A stretch of 64,000 nt of DNA from Cylindrospermum stagnale PCC 7417 (GTDB lineage: Bacteria; Cyanobacteriota; Cyanobacteriia; Cyanobacteriales; Nostocaceae): contig NC_019757.1 in the NCBI RefSeq assembly GCF_000317535.1, positions 5,421,501 through 5,485,500 of the forward strand, written 5' to 3'. Every line of letters starts with the position of its first letter. Position 1 is the stretch's first letter. The notes under the pieces were generated by a model, which ran no database searches, was not told the DNA's origin, and saw nothing but the letters and a program-made list of their open reading frames with translations. This document shows positions 17,207 to 26,152 of the stretch, in pieces. The translations under genes and the position numbers were made by a program.

Positions 17207-18130
17207 ATGAAAAAACAACTCGTACTATTAGATCATGATGGCGGTGTAGATGATTATCTAGCAACTATGCTGCTGTTGACAATGGATCATATCGAACTTC
17301 TCGGCGTTGTTGTCACTCCCGCTGATTGCTATATTCAACCATCTGTTAGCGCTACACGCAAAATCATTGATTTGATGGGATTTTCTCAGATCCCGGTGGC
17401 AGAAAGTACTGTGCGCGGTATTAATCCCTTCCCCCGTCTTTATCGCCGCGATTCCTTTATTGTTGATCATCTCCCCATTCTCAATCAAAGTGAAATTATT
17501 AATACACCTCTGGTTGCAGAAACAGGGCAAGATTTTATGGTGCGGGTGTTACGTCAAGCGTCTGCACCAGTAACGTTGATGGTAACTGGGCCATTAACTA
17601 CAGTAGCAGTAGCTTTAGAAAAAGCGCCAGAAATTGAAGCGAAAATTCAAAAAATTGTTTGGATGGGGGGGGCGTTAAATGTTCCGGGAAATGTAGAGAA
17701 AAGTCTCGAACCTGGACAAGATGGTTCAGCCGAATGGAATGTTTATTGGGATGCAGTTTCCGCAGCGCAGGTATGGAAAACTCAGATTGAAATTATTATG
17801 TGTCCTTTAGATTTAACTAACAATGTGCCAGTGACATCTGAGTTAGTGCAAAAAATGGGAAAACAACGTCAATACCCCCTTTCTGATTTGGCGGGACAAT
17901 GTTATGCGTTAGTTATTCCTCAAGATTATTATTTTTGGGATGTTTTGGCAACAGCTTATTTGGGACATCCAGAATATTATCAATTGCGCGAATGGGAAAC
18001 GGAAATTATCACCACTGGTTTGAGTCAAGGACGGACTAAAGTAGTTGCTGGTGGGCGGAAAATTTCGGCAATGGATCAAGTTGATAAAGCGGCTTTTTAC
18101 GCTTACATCTTGCAGCAATTTGCCAGGTGA
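17207..18130 (+). CDS. Nucleoside hydrolase (inosine/uridine-preferring family)
   Basis: 307 residues. The calcium-site signature DHDGGVDD is at residues 9-16 (Asp9, Asp11, Asp15, Asp16; the family is DxDxxxDD). LMVTGPLTTVAVAL and WMGGAL follow, and the ribose-binding segment AEWNVYWDA is present. It cleaves the N-glycosidic bond to give ribose and a free base. The histidine of IU-nucleoside hydrolases that protonates the purine is not evident in the C-terminal part, so base preference is open. It works logically with the flanking ribokinase and cytosine deaminase. Confidence 0.9.
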   Translation: MKKQLVLLDHDGGVDDYLATMLLLTMDHIELLGVVVTPADCYIQPSVSATRKIIDLMGFSQIPVAESTVRGINPFPRLYRRDSFIVDHLPILNQSEIINTPLVAETGQDFMVRVLRQASAPVTLMVTGPLTTVAVALEKAPEIEAKIQKIVWMGGALNVPGNVEKSLEPGQDGSAEWNVYWDAVSAAQVWKTQIEIIMCPLDLTNNVPVTSELVQKMGKQRQYPLSDLAGQCYALVIPQDYYFWDVLATAYLGHPEYYQLREWETEIITTGLSQGRTKVVAGGRKISAMDQVDKAAFYAYILQQFAR

Positions 18131-18199
18131 AAACTTAAAGTTAAACTTCAATGTTGACTTCTATCATTAATATGATGTCCATTTAATTGACTAACCAAT

Positions 18200-18227
18200 G
18201 TAGAGACGTTGCATGCAACGTCTCTAC
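18200..18227. repeat. Palindromic repeat, copy 2 of 3
   Basis: The best copy: 28 bp, perfectly self-complementary, centre TTGCATGCAA, arms GTAGAGACG/CGTCTCTAC. It lies between the convergent nucleoside hydrolase and NUDIX genes, where a bidirectional terminator would be useful, but no T run follows. Confidence 0.9.
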
Positions 18228-18243
18228 GTTATGGGTGATTTAC

Positions 18244-18852
18244 TTAATTCTTAACCTTTTTAATGTACGGATTCTTGACAGATTGAGAAAAATCATACTC
18301 TTTTTTCATGAGAAAATTTAAGCCTAAGAAAAGAGCCGCTACAGTTCCAGCTACAGAGATTTCGCCTTGAGCAATTTTATCTAAAACTGATTCTATAGGA
18401 ATTAAAACAACTTCAATTTCTTCTGTAATATCTAGGTTTTGCTCTCCCGCTTTGCTGACATTTTCGGCGAGAAATAAATGTATTTGATTGGTGTCTTTGC
18501 TGGGTTTGTCGTAAAGTGTGCCGATTTTTATGACATCTTGGGCAATATAACCAGTTTCTTCTGCTAATTCTCTTATTGCTGCTGTTTGGGCGCTTTCTTT
18601 AGTTGGATTGAAACTTCCTGCTGGGAGTTCTAAGAAAAATTCACCGACGGCGTGTCTGTATTGGCGGACAAAAACTATCTCTCGACTACTGGTGATGGGT
18701 AAAATCAAGGCTATATCTGGTTTAATACAAACAAAATAATCATCTATAATTTTCCCGTTAGGTAATTCTATTTCATCTTGTCTTACCTTACACCAGTGAT
18801 GATCTAAGACCATTTTTGATTTGATAGTTTTCCATTTTTTTAAGTTATTCAT
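18244..18852 (-). CDS. NUDIX hydrolase (ADP-ribose pyrophosphatase-like)
   Basis: 202 residues. The NUDIX box is clear: AGSFNPTKESAQ, then AAIRELAEETGY (Arg-Glu and Glu-Glu metal residues), with one extra residue between the first Gly and Glu compared with the strict consensus. VRQYRHAVGEFFLELPAG is typical of the ADP-ribose/NDP-sugar pyrophosphatase branch. The likely product from ADP-ribose would be ribose 5-phosphate plus AMP, in line with the ribose theme of the neighbours. It is the last gene of the salvage group and is convergent with the nucleoside hydrolase. Confidence 0.88.
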   Translation of the reverse strand: MNNLKKWKTIKSKMVLDHHWCKVRQDEIELPNGKIIDDYFVCIKPDIALILPITSSREIVFVRQYRHAVGEFFLELPAGSFNPTKESAQTAAIRELAEETGYIAQDVIKIGTLYDKPSKDTNQIHLFLAENVSKAGEQNLDITEEIEVVLIPIESVLDKIAQGEISVAGTVAALFLGLNFLMKKEYDFSQSVKNPYIKKVKN

Positions 18853-18982
18853 AGACTAGGTAACCGATGCAGTTTGTATAAAAAAATAATTTAAAAAGCA
18901 AGTGTAAAAAGTATAACAGATGCATTAGAATCATCTAAACTTTGAAATCACACGGTTTTTGACCCTGGTATTCAGCATAATT

Positions 18983-20035
18983 ATGCAGATAGGTTTCACA
19001 TTATTTACAGTTAATAAACGGTTTCCATTGACAATTAGCCGGGGAACAACGGCACAGACGACGAATGTATGGGTAAAAATTTTTCAAGCTGGTATCGAAG
19101 GCTGGGGGGAAGCATCGCCGTTTGGTGTGGGCAATCATCGACAAACCACTGATACCATTAAAACTGCTTTACAGCAAATTGCGCCGCTGTTGCAAGCTTT
19201 TAGTCCTTGGGAACGGCAGCAAGTTGAGCAAGTATTAGCACAAAATCAGGTTCCTTCATCTGTCAGGGCGGCGCTAGATATGGCGATGCACGACTGGCTG
19301 GGTAAGCTGGTGGGGCTACCATTGTGGCAAATCTGGGGACTTGATGGTGATGCGATTGTCCCGACTTCGGTGACAATTGGCATTAATTCCCCTGAAGGGG
19401 CAGCGGCTAGGGTGCGGGACTGGTTGCAATTTATGGATGTGCGGCTTTTCAAGGTGAAGTTAGGCAGTCCCAATGGCATAGATGCAGACCGGAAAATGCT
19501 CGCAGCGGTCATTGCCGAAGCAGCAGAAACAGAATTATTTGTGGATGCAAACGGGGGTTGGAGTTTGGGTGATGCCACGGAGATGTGCCATTGGCTGGCT
19601 GATATTGGTGTCAAGTATGTAGAACAGCCACTACCACGAGGTCAGGAAATAGATTTAGCAACACTCAAGAAAGATTCACCTTTACCCATTTTTGTTGATG
19701 AAAGTTGCTTTACAAGTTCCGATATTCCCCATTTGGCAAATTATGTGGATGGCATTAATATCAAGCTGATGAAATCAGGGGGTTTAAGTGAAGCCATGCG
19801 GATGGTACATACAGCGCGGGCTTATGGGTTGCAAGTGATGTTCGGCTGCTATTCTGATAGTTCCCTAGCGAATACAGCGGCGGCCCAACTGGCGCCACTA
19901 GCTGATTATCTAGATTTAGACAGTCACCTGAATTTAATCGATGACCCTTTTATAGGTGCATTGGTGCAAGAAGGAAGAGTTTTACCAAACAATTTACCGG
20001 GTTTGGGGGTGCAATACAGTGCGTCTGCCGCTTAA
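18983..20035 (+). CDS. dgcA: Enolase-superfamily epimerase/racemase (DgcA-like or L-Ala-D/L-Glu epimerase)
   Basis: 350 residues from the ATG at 18983 (a TTG at 18959 adds eight). MR/MLE-type enolase fold: KxK in RLFKVKLGS, metal ligands Asp in ELFVDANGGW, Glu in KYVEQPL, Asp in IFVDESC, then the second base Lys in NIKLMKSGG. Such enzymes are usually called dipeptide epimerases. The immediate overlap with a DUF1611 gene matches the DgcA-DgcN pair, in which DgcA racemises N-acetyl-D-glutamate. Assignment to DgcA rather than YcjG-type rests on that context. Confidence 0.85.
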   Translation: MQIGFTLFTVNKRFPLTISRGTTAQTTNVWVKIFQAGIEGWGEASPFGVGNHRQTTDTIKTALQQIAPLLQAFSPWERQQVEQVLAQNQVPSSVRAALDMAMHDWLGKLVGLPLWQIWGLDGDAIVPTSVTIGINSPEGAAARVRDWLQFMDVRLFKVKLGSPNGIDADRKMLAAVIAEAAETELFVDANGGWSLGDATEMCHWLADIGVKYVEQPLPRGQEIDLATLKKDSPLPIFVDESCFTSSDIPHLANYVDGINIKLMKSGGLSEAMRMVHTARAYGLQVMFGCYSDSSLANTAAAQLAPLADYLDLDSHLNLIDDPFIGALVQEGRVLPNNLPGLGVQYSASAA

Positions 20036-21065
20036 TCAAAAAATAGCTATTCTGCTGCATGAAGGTGTTAGTGGGGTTTCTGGCAAAACTGGTTTATCAG
20101 TTTTACGCTACAGCGACGCCCCGATTGTTGCAGTCATTGACCGCGAGTGTGTGGGCCAATCTTTGCCAGAGTTAACAGGTATCAAGCGTGATGTGCCGAT
20201 TGTGGCATCGGTAGCCGCAGCTTTGGAGTATAAGCCGGAAGTTTTGGTAATTGGCATTGCCCCGAAAGGTGGTGCTGTACCAGATGATTACTGGCCTGAA
20301 CTCAAAGATGCCCTAGAAGCTGGGATGTCTTTGGTGAATGGTTTACACACTCCCTTGGGAAATATACCTGAGTTAAAAGCATTGCTGAAACCAGGGCAAT
20401 TAATTTGGGATGTGCGGAAAGAACCACCTAATTTAGATGTGGCAACGGCCATGGCCCGCACTCTGCCTTGTCGGCGGGTGTTGACTGTGGGCACCGATAT
20501 GGCGATCGGTAAAATGTCAACTAGCTTAGAAATGCATTGGGCATCAAAGTTGCGTGGTTGGCGTTCTAAGTTTCTGGCAACCGGTCAAACTGGTTTGATG
20601 TTAGAAGGGGATGGTGTCGCTTTAGATGCTGTGCGGGTAGATTTTGCTGCCGGTGCTGTAGAACAGACTATTATGCGCTTTGGTAAGAACTACGACATCT
20701 TACACATTGAAGGACAAGGTTCACTGCTGCACCCTGGTTCAACAGCCACTTTACCCCTGATTCGTGGTTCCCAACCCACGCAACTGGTGCTAGTACATCG
20801 GGCCGGACAGGTTCATGTGCGGAATTTTCCCCATGTCTTGATTCCCCCATTACCAGAGGTAATTCGGCTATATGAAGCTGTGGCTGGTGCGGGGGGCGCT
20901 TTTGCACCTGTGCCTGTGGTGGCTATAGCTTTGAACACCAGGGATTTGGATGAGGAAAGGGCGCGGGATGCGATCGCGCAAACAACATCAGAAACCGGTC
21001 TACCCTGCACAGATCCAGTGCGCTTTGGTGCTGGGATGCTGTTAGATGCGGTAATGCAAAGTTAG
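20019..21065 (+). CDS. dgcN: DUF1611 protein, DgcN-like (D-glutamate N-acetyltransferase)
   Basis: 348 residues from the GTG at 20019, which overlaps the dgcA-like gene by 17 bp and has GGGGG about 9 bases upstream. The earlier in-frame GTG at 19956 lies deep in that gene and is unlikely. The N-terminal Rossmann-like domain is followed by a P-loop-type motif in VGTDMAIGKMST and the conserved HIEGQGSLLHPG. DUF1611 proteins were uncharacterised until DgcN was shown to N-acetylate D-glutamate using acetyl-CoA. I recall no work on the cyanobacterial members, so function is by family and neighbour. Confidence 0.82.
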   Translation: MRLPLNQKIAILLHEGVSGVSGKTGLSVLRYSDAPIVAVIDRECVGQSLPELTGIKRDVPIVASVAAALEYKPEVLVIGIAPKGGAVPDDYWPELKDALEAGMSLVNGLHTPLGNIPELKALLKPGQLIWDVRKEPPNLDVATAMARTLPCRRVLTVGTDMAIGKMSTSLEMHWASKLRGWRSKFLATGQTGLMLEGDGVALDAVRVDFAAGAVEQTIMRFGKNYDILHIEGQGSLLHPGSTATLPLIRGSQPTQLVLVHRAGQVHVRNFPHVLIPPLPEVIRLYEAVAGAGGAFAPVPVVAIALNTRDLDEERARDAIAQTTSETGLPCTDPVRFGAGMLLDAVMQS

Positions 21066-21378
21066 ATATCGAGATAAATTTAATAACTCGCTGGCAACAG
21101 TGAGTTATTAATTACTACTGCTGACATTCCCACGGCTAAAACCCTGAGAAATAACCTGACAGCGCTGGGAATGTGAATGGAATACATATCTTGCAGAGAC
21201 GTTGTATGCAACGTCTCTACATTGTCGTCTAATATCAAGTCCGGTTAATTACTTATAATAAGTTTGGCCTTGTTGGTAATTGCTGTTTTCCTTTTTCCCT
21301 TTTTCCCAATTACCCATTACCCATTACCAGCCCTCACAGATATGATAAGTATTCAACCGGACATGATATAAACTCTAA
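21066..21378. other. Gap after dgcN with hairpins and repeat copy 3
   Basis: Contains a stem TAATAACTC/GAGTTATTA (21081-21110) right after the dgcN-like stop, a possible terminator without a long T run. A second hairpin has arms CATTCCCA/TGGGAATG (about 21126-21174). The third copy of the 28-bp palindrome is at 21193-21220, and a short TTACCCA heptamer run is near 21307-21328. No gene seen. Confidence 0.7.
21193..21220. repeat. Palindromic repeat, copy 3 of 3
   Basis: Nearly identical to the element at 18200-18227, with two substitutions (GCAGAGACGTTGTATG in the left half) that break perfect symmetry. Confidence 0.85.
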
Positions 21379-21801
21379 CTATTTGTAGAAGACAATGACG
21401 TCACCACCGCTGAGAACGTTAATGGCAACTACTTGACCGATATTGATATTGTTGCTGTTCAGCACATTCTTAATCACCTGATTACTATTAAGAACATTGC
21501 GTAATGTGACGATCTGAACAGTGTTTTTATTCAGGGCATTATTAAAAGCTTCTACATTATCGTTATTGAGTAGATCCTCAACATTAACCAGCTTCACCTG
21601 GCTAAGGGTGAGATTATTTAGAATGCTCAAATCCTGAATCTCAATGGTGACGTTGTTGAGAGCAGCTATGAGATTGTCGAAGGTGGCTTGATTTGTTGTT
21701 TCCTCTGCCGCTGCCGGTTGGCTGATTGTGATAGCTGGAACACCGAACATAAGCAAGCCAACACCAACAACAGATGCTATTCCTACACGATTGATAGCCA
21801 T
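21379..21801 (-). CDS. Exported hypothetical protein
   Basis: 140 residues starting at the ATG 21801, which has GAGG about 8 bases upstream; the longer frame to 21867 adds an implausible tail before the signal peptide. Residues 1-36 form a signal peptide (MAINRVGIASVVGVG and a hydrophobic core, cleavage near QPAAAEE). The mature part is rich in Asn, Leu and Val with a repeating VTLRNVLNSNQVIKNVLNS rhythm, suggesting beta strands or a short solenoid. No known family recognised. It lies alone on its strand. Confidence 0.7.
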   Translation of the reverse strand: MAINRVGIASVVGVGLLMFGVPAITISQPAAAEETTNQATFDNLIAALNNVTIEIQDLSILNNLTLSQVKLVNVEDLLNNDNVEAFNNALNKNTVQIVTLRNVLNSNQVIKNVLNSNNINIGQVVAINVLSGGDVIVFYK

Positions 21802-22739
21802 AAATGAAACCTCTTGGTAATAAACTGATGTCATAAGATTTACAAAAAATTGCTTGTAAATCATCATTCTACGGATTGAGTTACGATTTAGCTAAATGTC
21901 TGACTTAAGCCAGATAAGAAGAAAGTTCCCAATTTATGGATAAAAATTCAGCAATATTAGTCTAAGCTGGAAATAGATCAACATATTGTCAATTAACAAC
22001 CTTAATCGGCATTGCATTATCTGGCATGATTTCAGGTTGGATAGATAGGCTTTGCGGCTGTAATACCAGTGATTACAAGTAGCCAAGGGCAATAGTAATC
22101 ATTCAAAAACAGATATACAGGTATTCTTTGGGAAGACCTTAAGCAACAGAAAAAACCCAGCATTGCTGGGTAGTGTTGCTAGGGACTTCCAAATAAAAAA
22201 AACATCCCAAATTTTCTTGTGGGATGGGTGTCCCCACACTTACAATATTCCGGGCGGGCTAGAAGCCCACCCCACAAGATGGATAATTTATTTCCTGGAA
22301 ATCCCCTATCTCTCAATCTAAAAATTAATACTGAGTAACTGGTCGCCAGATAAATATATTCATCTTCCAGCATAGAACCCTATGTATCGAATGGTAGAAG
22401 ACTTTAGAGAAAAAATGAAGTTAATCTGTGTATGGGATCACAAACTAAAATTCGACTAAAACCAGCCAGATTTTAATCACCTAACAACCGAAGCAGACAA
22501 AAAAATCATAACTCCTAAAATAAATTTGTCTGCTCATGTCGGCTTATAGGCAATACGGCTCGGTTAAAGTCTGAATCTATCGAAGATCCCCCCAACCCCC
22601 CTGGACAAGGGGGACTTTTAACTCTCTTTTACCCCCGGAAGATGGGGGGATCTTATCCGAACCTTATTGGGCTTACAGGTGAACAAGTCTAACATCAACT
22701 GCTAAATTTACCTCTGGATATGAGTAATAAGAGGAAACT
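21802..22739. repeat. Gap of about 0.9 kb with two repeat elements
   Basis: No gene is supported. Elements seen: a CCCAGCATTGCTGGG hairpin (22156-22170) preceded by six A, so a terminator shape on the minus strand; a MITE-like element (22179-22307); and a GATCCCCC inverted repeat (22588-22654). The last 60 bases hold the leader of the next gene with AGAGGAAACT before its ATG. Confidence 0.75.
22179..22307. mobile_element. MITE-like element with imperfect terminal inverted repeats
   Basis: The left end AGGGACTTCCAAATAAA and the right end TTTATTTCCTGGAAATCCCC are imperfect inverted repeats. The interior has the stem TTGTGGGATGGG/CCCACCCCACAA. A shorter relative at 15565-15638 shares the interior stem and the right end. 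It has no transposase and codes for nothing convincing. Confidence 0.65.
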
Positions 22740-25700
22740 ATGATTTTTCAAAGTACGATAATTCCTTTCAAATGGTGCGCTTTACAATTAGGGTTAGCAC
22801 CGATAACAACGACTGGTGAGATTTTCACACTAGAACAAGCACCTTATGTTTTTTCTAGTACCAAATTTTTGGTGGCATTGCTATGTGGAATAGTCATGGC
22901 GTTTGCCTTTCAATTATTATTAACTAATCTTTCCTTGGCTTTGGGAATTTCCGCCATCGGAACTGGTGCATATTCTGATGACGATGATGCCGAAACATTG
23001 GGAGGCACAATTCGCAAAGCTGAAGCAAAAGTTGGTACTTGGGCACTTGTTACTTCCAGCGTTGCATTATTTATCGCTTGTTTTCTAGCGGTGAAAATTA
23101 GCTTAATCGAAAGTGCTGCTTTGGGAGCAATTATCGGTGTAGTTATTTGGTCTAGCTACTTCACAGTCATCATGTGGCTGGGTTCCAGTGCTTTAGGCTC
23201 TTTCGTTGGTTCTTTTGTTAGCACTGTAACTTCTGGCATTCAAAATTTGCTGGGTACAGCAACTACTGCTCTTGGTGCTAGTGCTACTCAAAGACAAATG
23301 GTTTCTACGGCTGAAGAAATTACCGCCGCAGTTCGTCGAGAATTAACTTCAGGTTTTGACGCTGACGGTATTAGAAATACCCTGCAAACTTCTTTGAAGT
23401 CTCTAGAGTTACCAAAACTAGATGTCAAACAAATTAGGAGTCAATTTGACCAGCTTTTAAAAGATGTAAATTTGCGGGATATTGGCGATAGTGAATTACT
23501 CAAAAATGTCAACCGCCAGACTTTTGTTGATTTAGCTAGCAGTCGCACAGACTTGTCTAAAGAAGAGGTAAATCAAATTGCCGACCAACTAGAAGATGCT
23601 TGGAAGCAAGTTTTGAATCGCCAAAATCCAACAGAGAAAGTCCTAAATTTGCTGAAGTCTGCTAGTCCAGAAGAATTAACTTCAGAAAAGTTAAGTGAAA
23701 GGCTTCAACAACTGATAACTGTGGGTGGCGGTAATGGCAAGCAAACTAATGGTATCGTGAATCAAGCTATTAAATATGGCTTGGGTGCTGCTGGGGCAGC
23801 AGTGTTAGAGAGGGTTAACATTTCTGATGTCAATGTTCAAGAAATCTCAACTGAATTGAAAAAGCTTGGCGGTAAGGTTCAAGATGTTGATATCGATAGA
23901 ATTATTCGTCAACTGAAAGATTTTGCTAATAAAACAACTGAGCAAACGAGTAAGATTCGTACTCAATTAGCTGGTAAATTACCAACACAACCTGAGAATA
24001 CGATTAAAACAGATGTAGAAGAGTATATTCTCAATTCTTTTCCTTGGCACTTCAACCGGATTACGGTTCAAGATGAATTCAGAGAAGTCATTTATGACCC
24101 AAATGCAGACGCTAGAACGGCGCGACGTCAGTTGGAAGAAATCAATCAAGATTACTTTGCTAATTTGCTGAAACAACGGGGTGACCTCAGCGAAGACAGA
24201 ATTAAAGAAATTGCCGAACAATTAGAAGGCATTCGTCAAGAAGTTTTACAAGTTGTTCAGCAGGCAGAAGGACAGGAAAAATCTCAAGACCTTCGCAGTA
24301 GAGTTGAAGATTATTTGCGGAATACTGGTAAGGAAGAATTGAATCCAGAAGGTATTCAGCGCGATTTTAGTACTTTGTTGGAAGACCCAGAAGCTGGTTT
24401 TGAAGATTTACAGAATCGCTTGGGTGAGTTTGACCGGGATAGTTTTGTACAATTACTTCAGCAACGCCAAGATATCAGCGAAGAAGAAGCTAATAATATT
24501 GTTGGTCAACTCGAAAGCACTCGTGATAATTTGATCAATCGTGCTAGAGAATTGCAAGAACAAGCAAGAACTAAAGCTGATGAATTGCGTCAACGGATAG
24601 AAGATTATCTGCGGAATACTAACAAAGAAGAACTTAATCCCGATGCTATTAAGCGTGATTTTCGCATTCTGGTGGAAGATCCGCAAGTGGGAATAACTCT
24701 TTTTCGTTCTCGCTTATCGCAATTTGACAGGGATACTCTGGTACAATTTTTGAGTCAGCGTCAAGATTTAAGTGAAGAACAAGTCAACCAAACTCTAGAC
24801 GCTTTGGAAGAGGTGCGAGATAATATTCTCCAAGCGCCACAAAAAGTTGCAGATAAGGCGAAAGAGCAGTATGCACAAACAACTTCAGCTATTGCTGAAT
24901 ATCTGCGGAGTACCAACTTGGAAGAACTCAACCCAGAAGGTATCCAGGAAGATTTGCAAAAGTTGCTGAGTGACCCCAGACAAGGGACTTTAGCATTACG
25001 CGATCGCTTATCGCAATTCGACCGGGAAACTTTAGTTAAACTACTCAGTCAGCGGGAAGATTTGAGTGAAGAGCAAGTTAACCAAATCATCGACTCGGTT
25101 CAACAAGCGATCGCTAATATTGTTAAAGCACCCCAACGTTTAGCGCAACGCACCAGCCAACGAGTGGTTGAGTTTGAAGCAAATCTAGAAAACTACCTCC
25201 GCAATACCAACAAGGAAGAACTTAATCCTGAAGGTATCAAGCGCGATTTGCAATTGTTGCTGTCTTCACCCCGCGCGGGTATTGGTAGTTTAAGCGATCG
25301 CGTTTCTCACTTCGACCGTAATACCTTGGTGGCGCTGCTTTCTGGACGTGAGGATATCTCAGAAGCAGAAGCTAACCGCATTGTAGACCAAATCGACTCT
25401 GTGCGTCATTCGATTGTCGAACAATACCAAGAGATTCAACGAAGAGTGCGATCGCTAGTTGACAGAACTTTCGACAAGGTTCGCGACTATCTCAACTCTC
25501 TGGAGCGTCCCGAACTCAGTTATGAAGGGATTCAGCAAGATGTTGCGAAAATATTTGATGATCCGCAAGCCGGATTTGAAGCATTGCGCGATCGCCTTTC
25601 ACAATTTGACCGTGATACCTTAGTTGCTCTCCTCAGTTCGCGTTCAGATATCTCCGAAGAGCAAGCCAATCAGATTATCAATCGCATCGAATCTGCACGA

Positions 25701-25910
25701 GATAGCGTATTACACCGAGCCGAACGCATCCAGCAAGAAACCCAAAGAAGACTCAGAGCGATTAGAGAACAAGCGAAAAAGCAAGCAATTGACAGCAAAA
25801 AAGCCGTTGCAGATGCTGCTTGGTGGTTATTTAACGCCGCTGTTGTCTCTCTAGTAGCCTCAGCAGTAGGTGGAGTTTTAGCCGTAATCACTCCCAATCT
25901 ATTGGTTTAA
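22740..25910 (+). CDS. Membrane-anchored protein with about six helical repeats of about 98 residues
   Basis: 1056 residues, no family recognised. The N-terminus has about four hydrophobic segments (about 40-65, 95-120, 128-165), and a last one is at the C-terminus (about 1025-1053), so both ends are in a membrane. Between them run repeats starting near residues 422, 518, 614, 717, 816 and 914, each with YLRNTxKEELNPEGIxRD, then LSQFDRDTLVxLLSQRxDLS, then EEQVNQIIDxLE and a basic coiled-coil linker. A degenerate unit lies near 190-290. The repeats look amphipathic and may form an extended scaffold. AGAGGA precedes the ATG. It stands alone. Confidence 0.75.
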   Translation: MIFQSTIIPFKWCALQLGLAPITTTGEIFTLEQAPYVFSSTKFLVALLCGIVMAFAFQLLLTNLSLALGISAIGTGAYSDDDDAETLGGTIRKAEAKVGTWALVTSSVALFIACFLAVKISLIESAALGAIIGVVIWSSYFTVIMWLGSSALGSFVGSFVSTVTSGIQNLLGTATTALGASATQRQMVSTAEEITAAVRRELTSGFDADGIRNTLQTSLKSLELPKLDVKQIRSQFDQLLKDVNLRDIGDSELLKNVNRQTFVDLASSRTDLSKEEVNQIADQLEDAWKQVLNRQNPTEKVLNLLKSASPEELTSEKLSERLQQLITVGGGNGKQTNGIVNQAIKYGLGAAGAAVLERVNISDVNVQEISTELKKLGGKVQDVDIDRIIRQLKDFANKTTEQTSKIRTQLAGKLPTQPENTIKTDVEEYILNSFPWHFNRITVQDEFREVIYDPNADARTARRQLEEINQDYFANLLKQRGDLSEDRIKEIAEQLEGIRQEVLQVVQQAEGQEKSQDLRSRVEDYLRNTGKEELNPEGIQRDFSTLLEDPEAGFEDLQNRLGEFDRDSFVQLLQQRQDISEEEANNIVGQLESTRDNLINRARELQEQARTKADELRQRIEDYLRNTNKEELNPDAIKRDFRILVEDPQVGITLFRSRLSQFDRDTLVQFLSQRQDLSEEQVNQTLDALEEVRDNILQAPQKVADKAKEQYAQTTSAIAEYLRSTNLEELNPEGIQEDLQKLLSDPRQGTLALRDRLSQFDRETLVKLLSQREDLSEEQVNQIIDSVQQAIANIVKAPQRLAQRTSQRVVEFEANLENYLRNTNKEELNPEGIKRDLQLLLSSPRAGIGSLSDRVSHFDRNTLVALLSGREDISEAEANRIVDQIDSVRHSIVEQYQEIQRRVRSLVDRTFDKVRDYLNSLERPELSYEGIQQDVAKIFDDPQAGFEALRDRLSQFDRDTLVALLSSRSDISEEQANQIINRIESARDSVLHRAERIQQETQRRLRAIREQAKKQAIDSKKAVADAAWWLFNAAVVSLVASAVGGVLAVITPNLLV

Positions 25911-25992
25911 ACACCACAGATTATCCTAGGGACACAGCAATCTGTGTCCCTACTAATTATTTGAATCTCTTTTGATGAAAATTGAAAACCTC

Positions 25993-26025
25993 AGATTCCC
26001 AACTTCTCTAAGAAGTCGGGAATCT
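25993..26025 (+). terminator. Rho-independent terminator after the repeat protein gene
   Basis: Stem AGATTCCC/GGGAATCT extended by AACTTCT/AGAAGT around a CTA loop, followed by TTT. Located 80 bases after the stop at 25910. Confidence 0.75.
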
Positions 26026-26152
26026 TTTAAATATCTGATTTACCAAATATGATATTACTGATGATTTATCTCATGTTTGGGTAAATGGGATAAAATATAT
26101 GAAATGTCAGTTACGAGAAGATAATCAGTAAATTCAATATAGCAACTAAATT

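Noticed and set aside
22156-22170. Minus-strand terminator CCCAGCATTGCTGGG followed by T on that strand
   Set aside because: No minus-strand gene ends to its right, so no transcript to terminate is evident.
22179-22373. 64-codon minus-strand ORF between 21.8 and 22.7 kb
   Set aside because: Mostly covers the MITE-like repeat; no ribosome-binding site.
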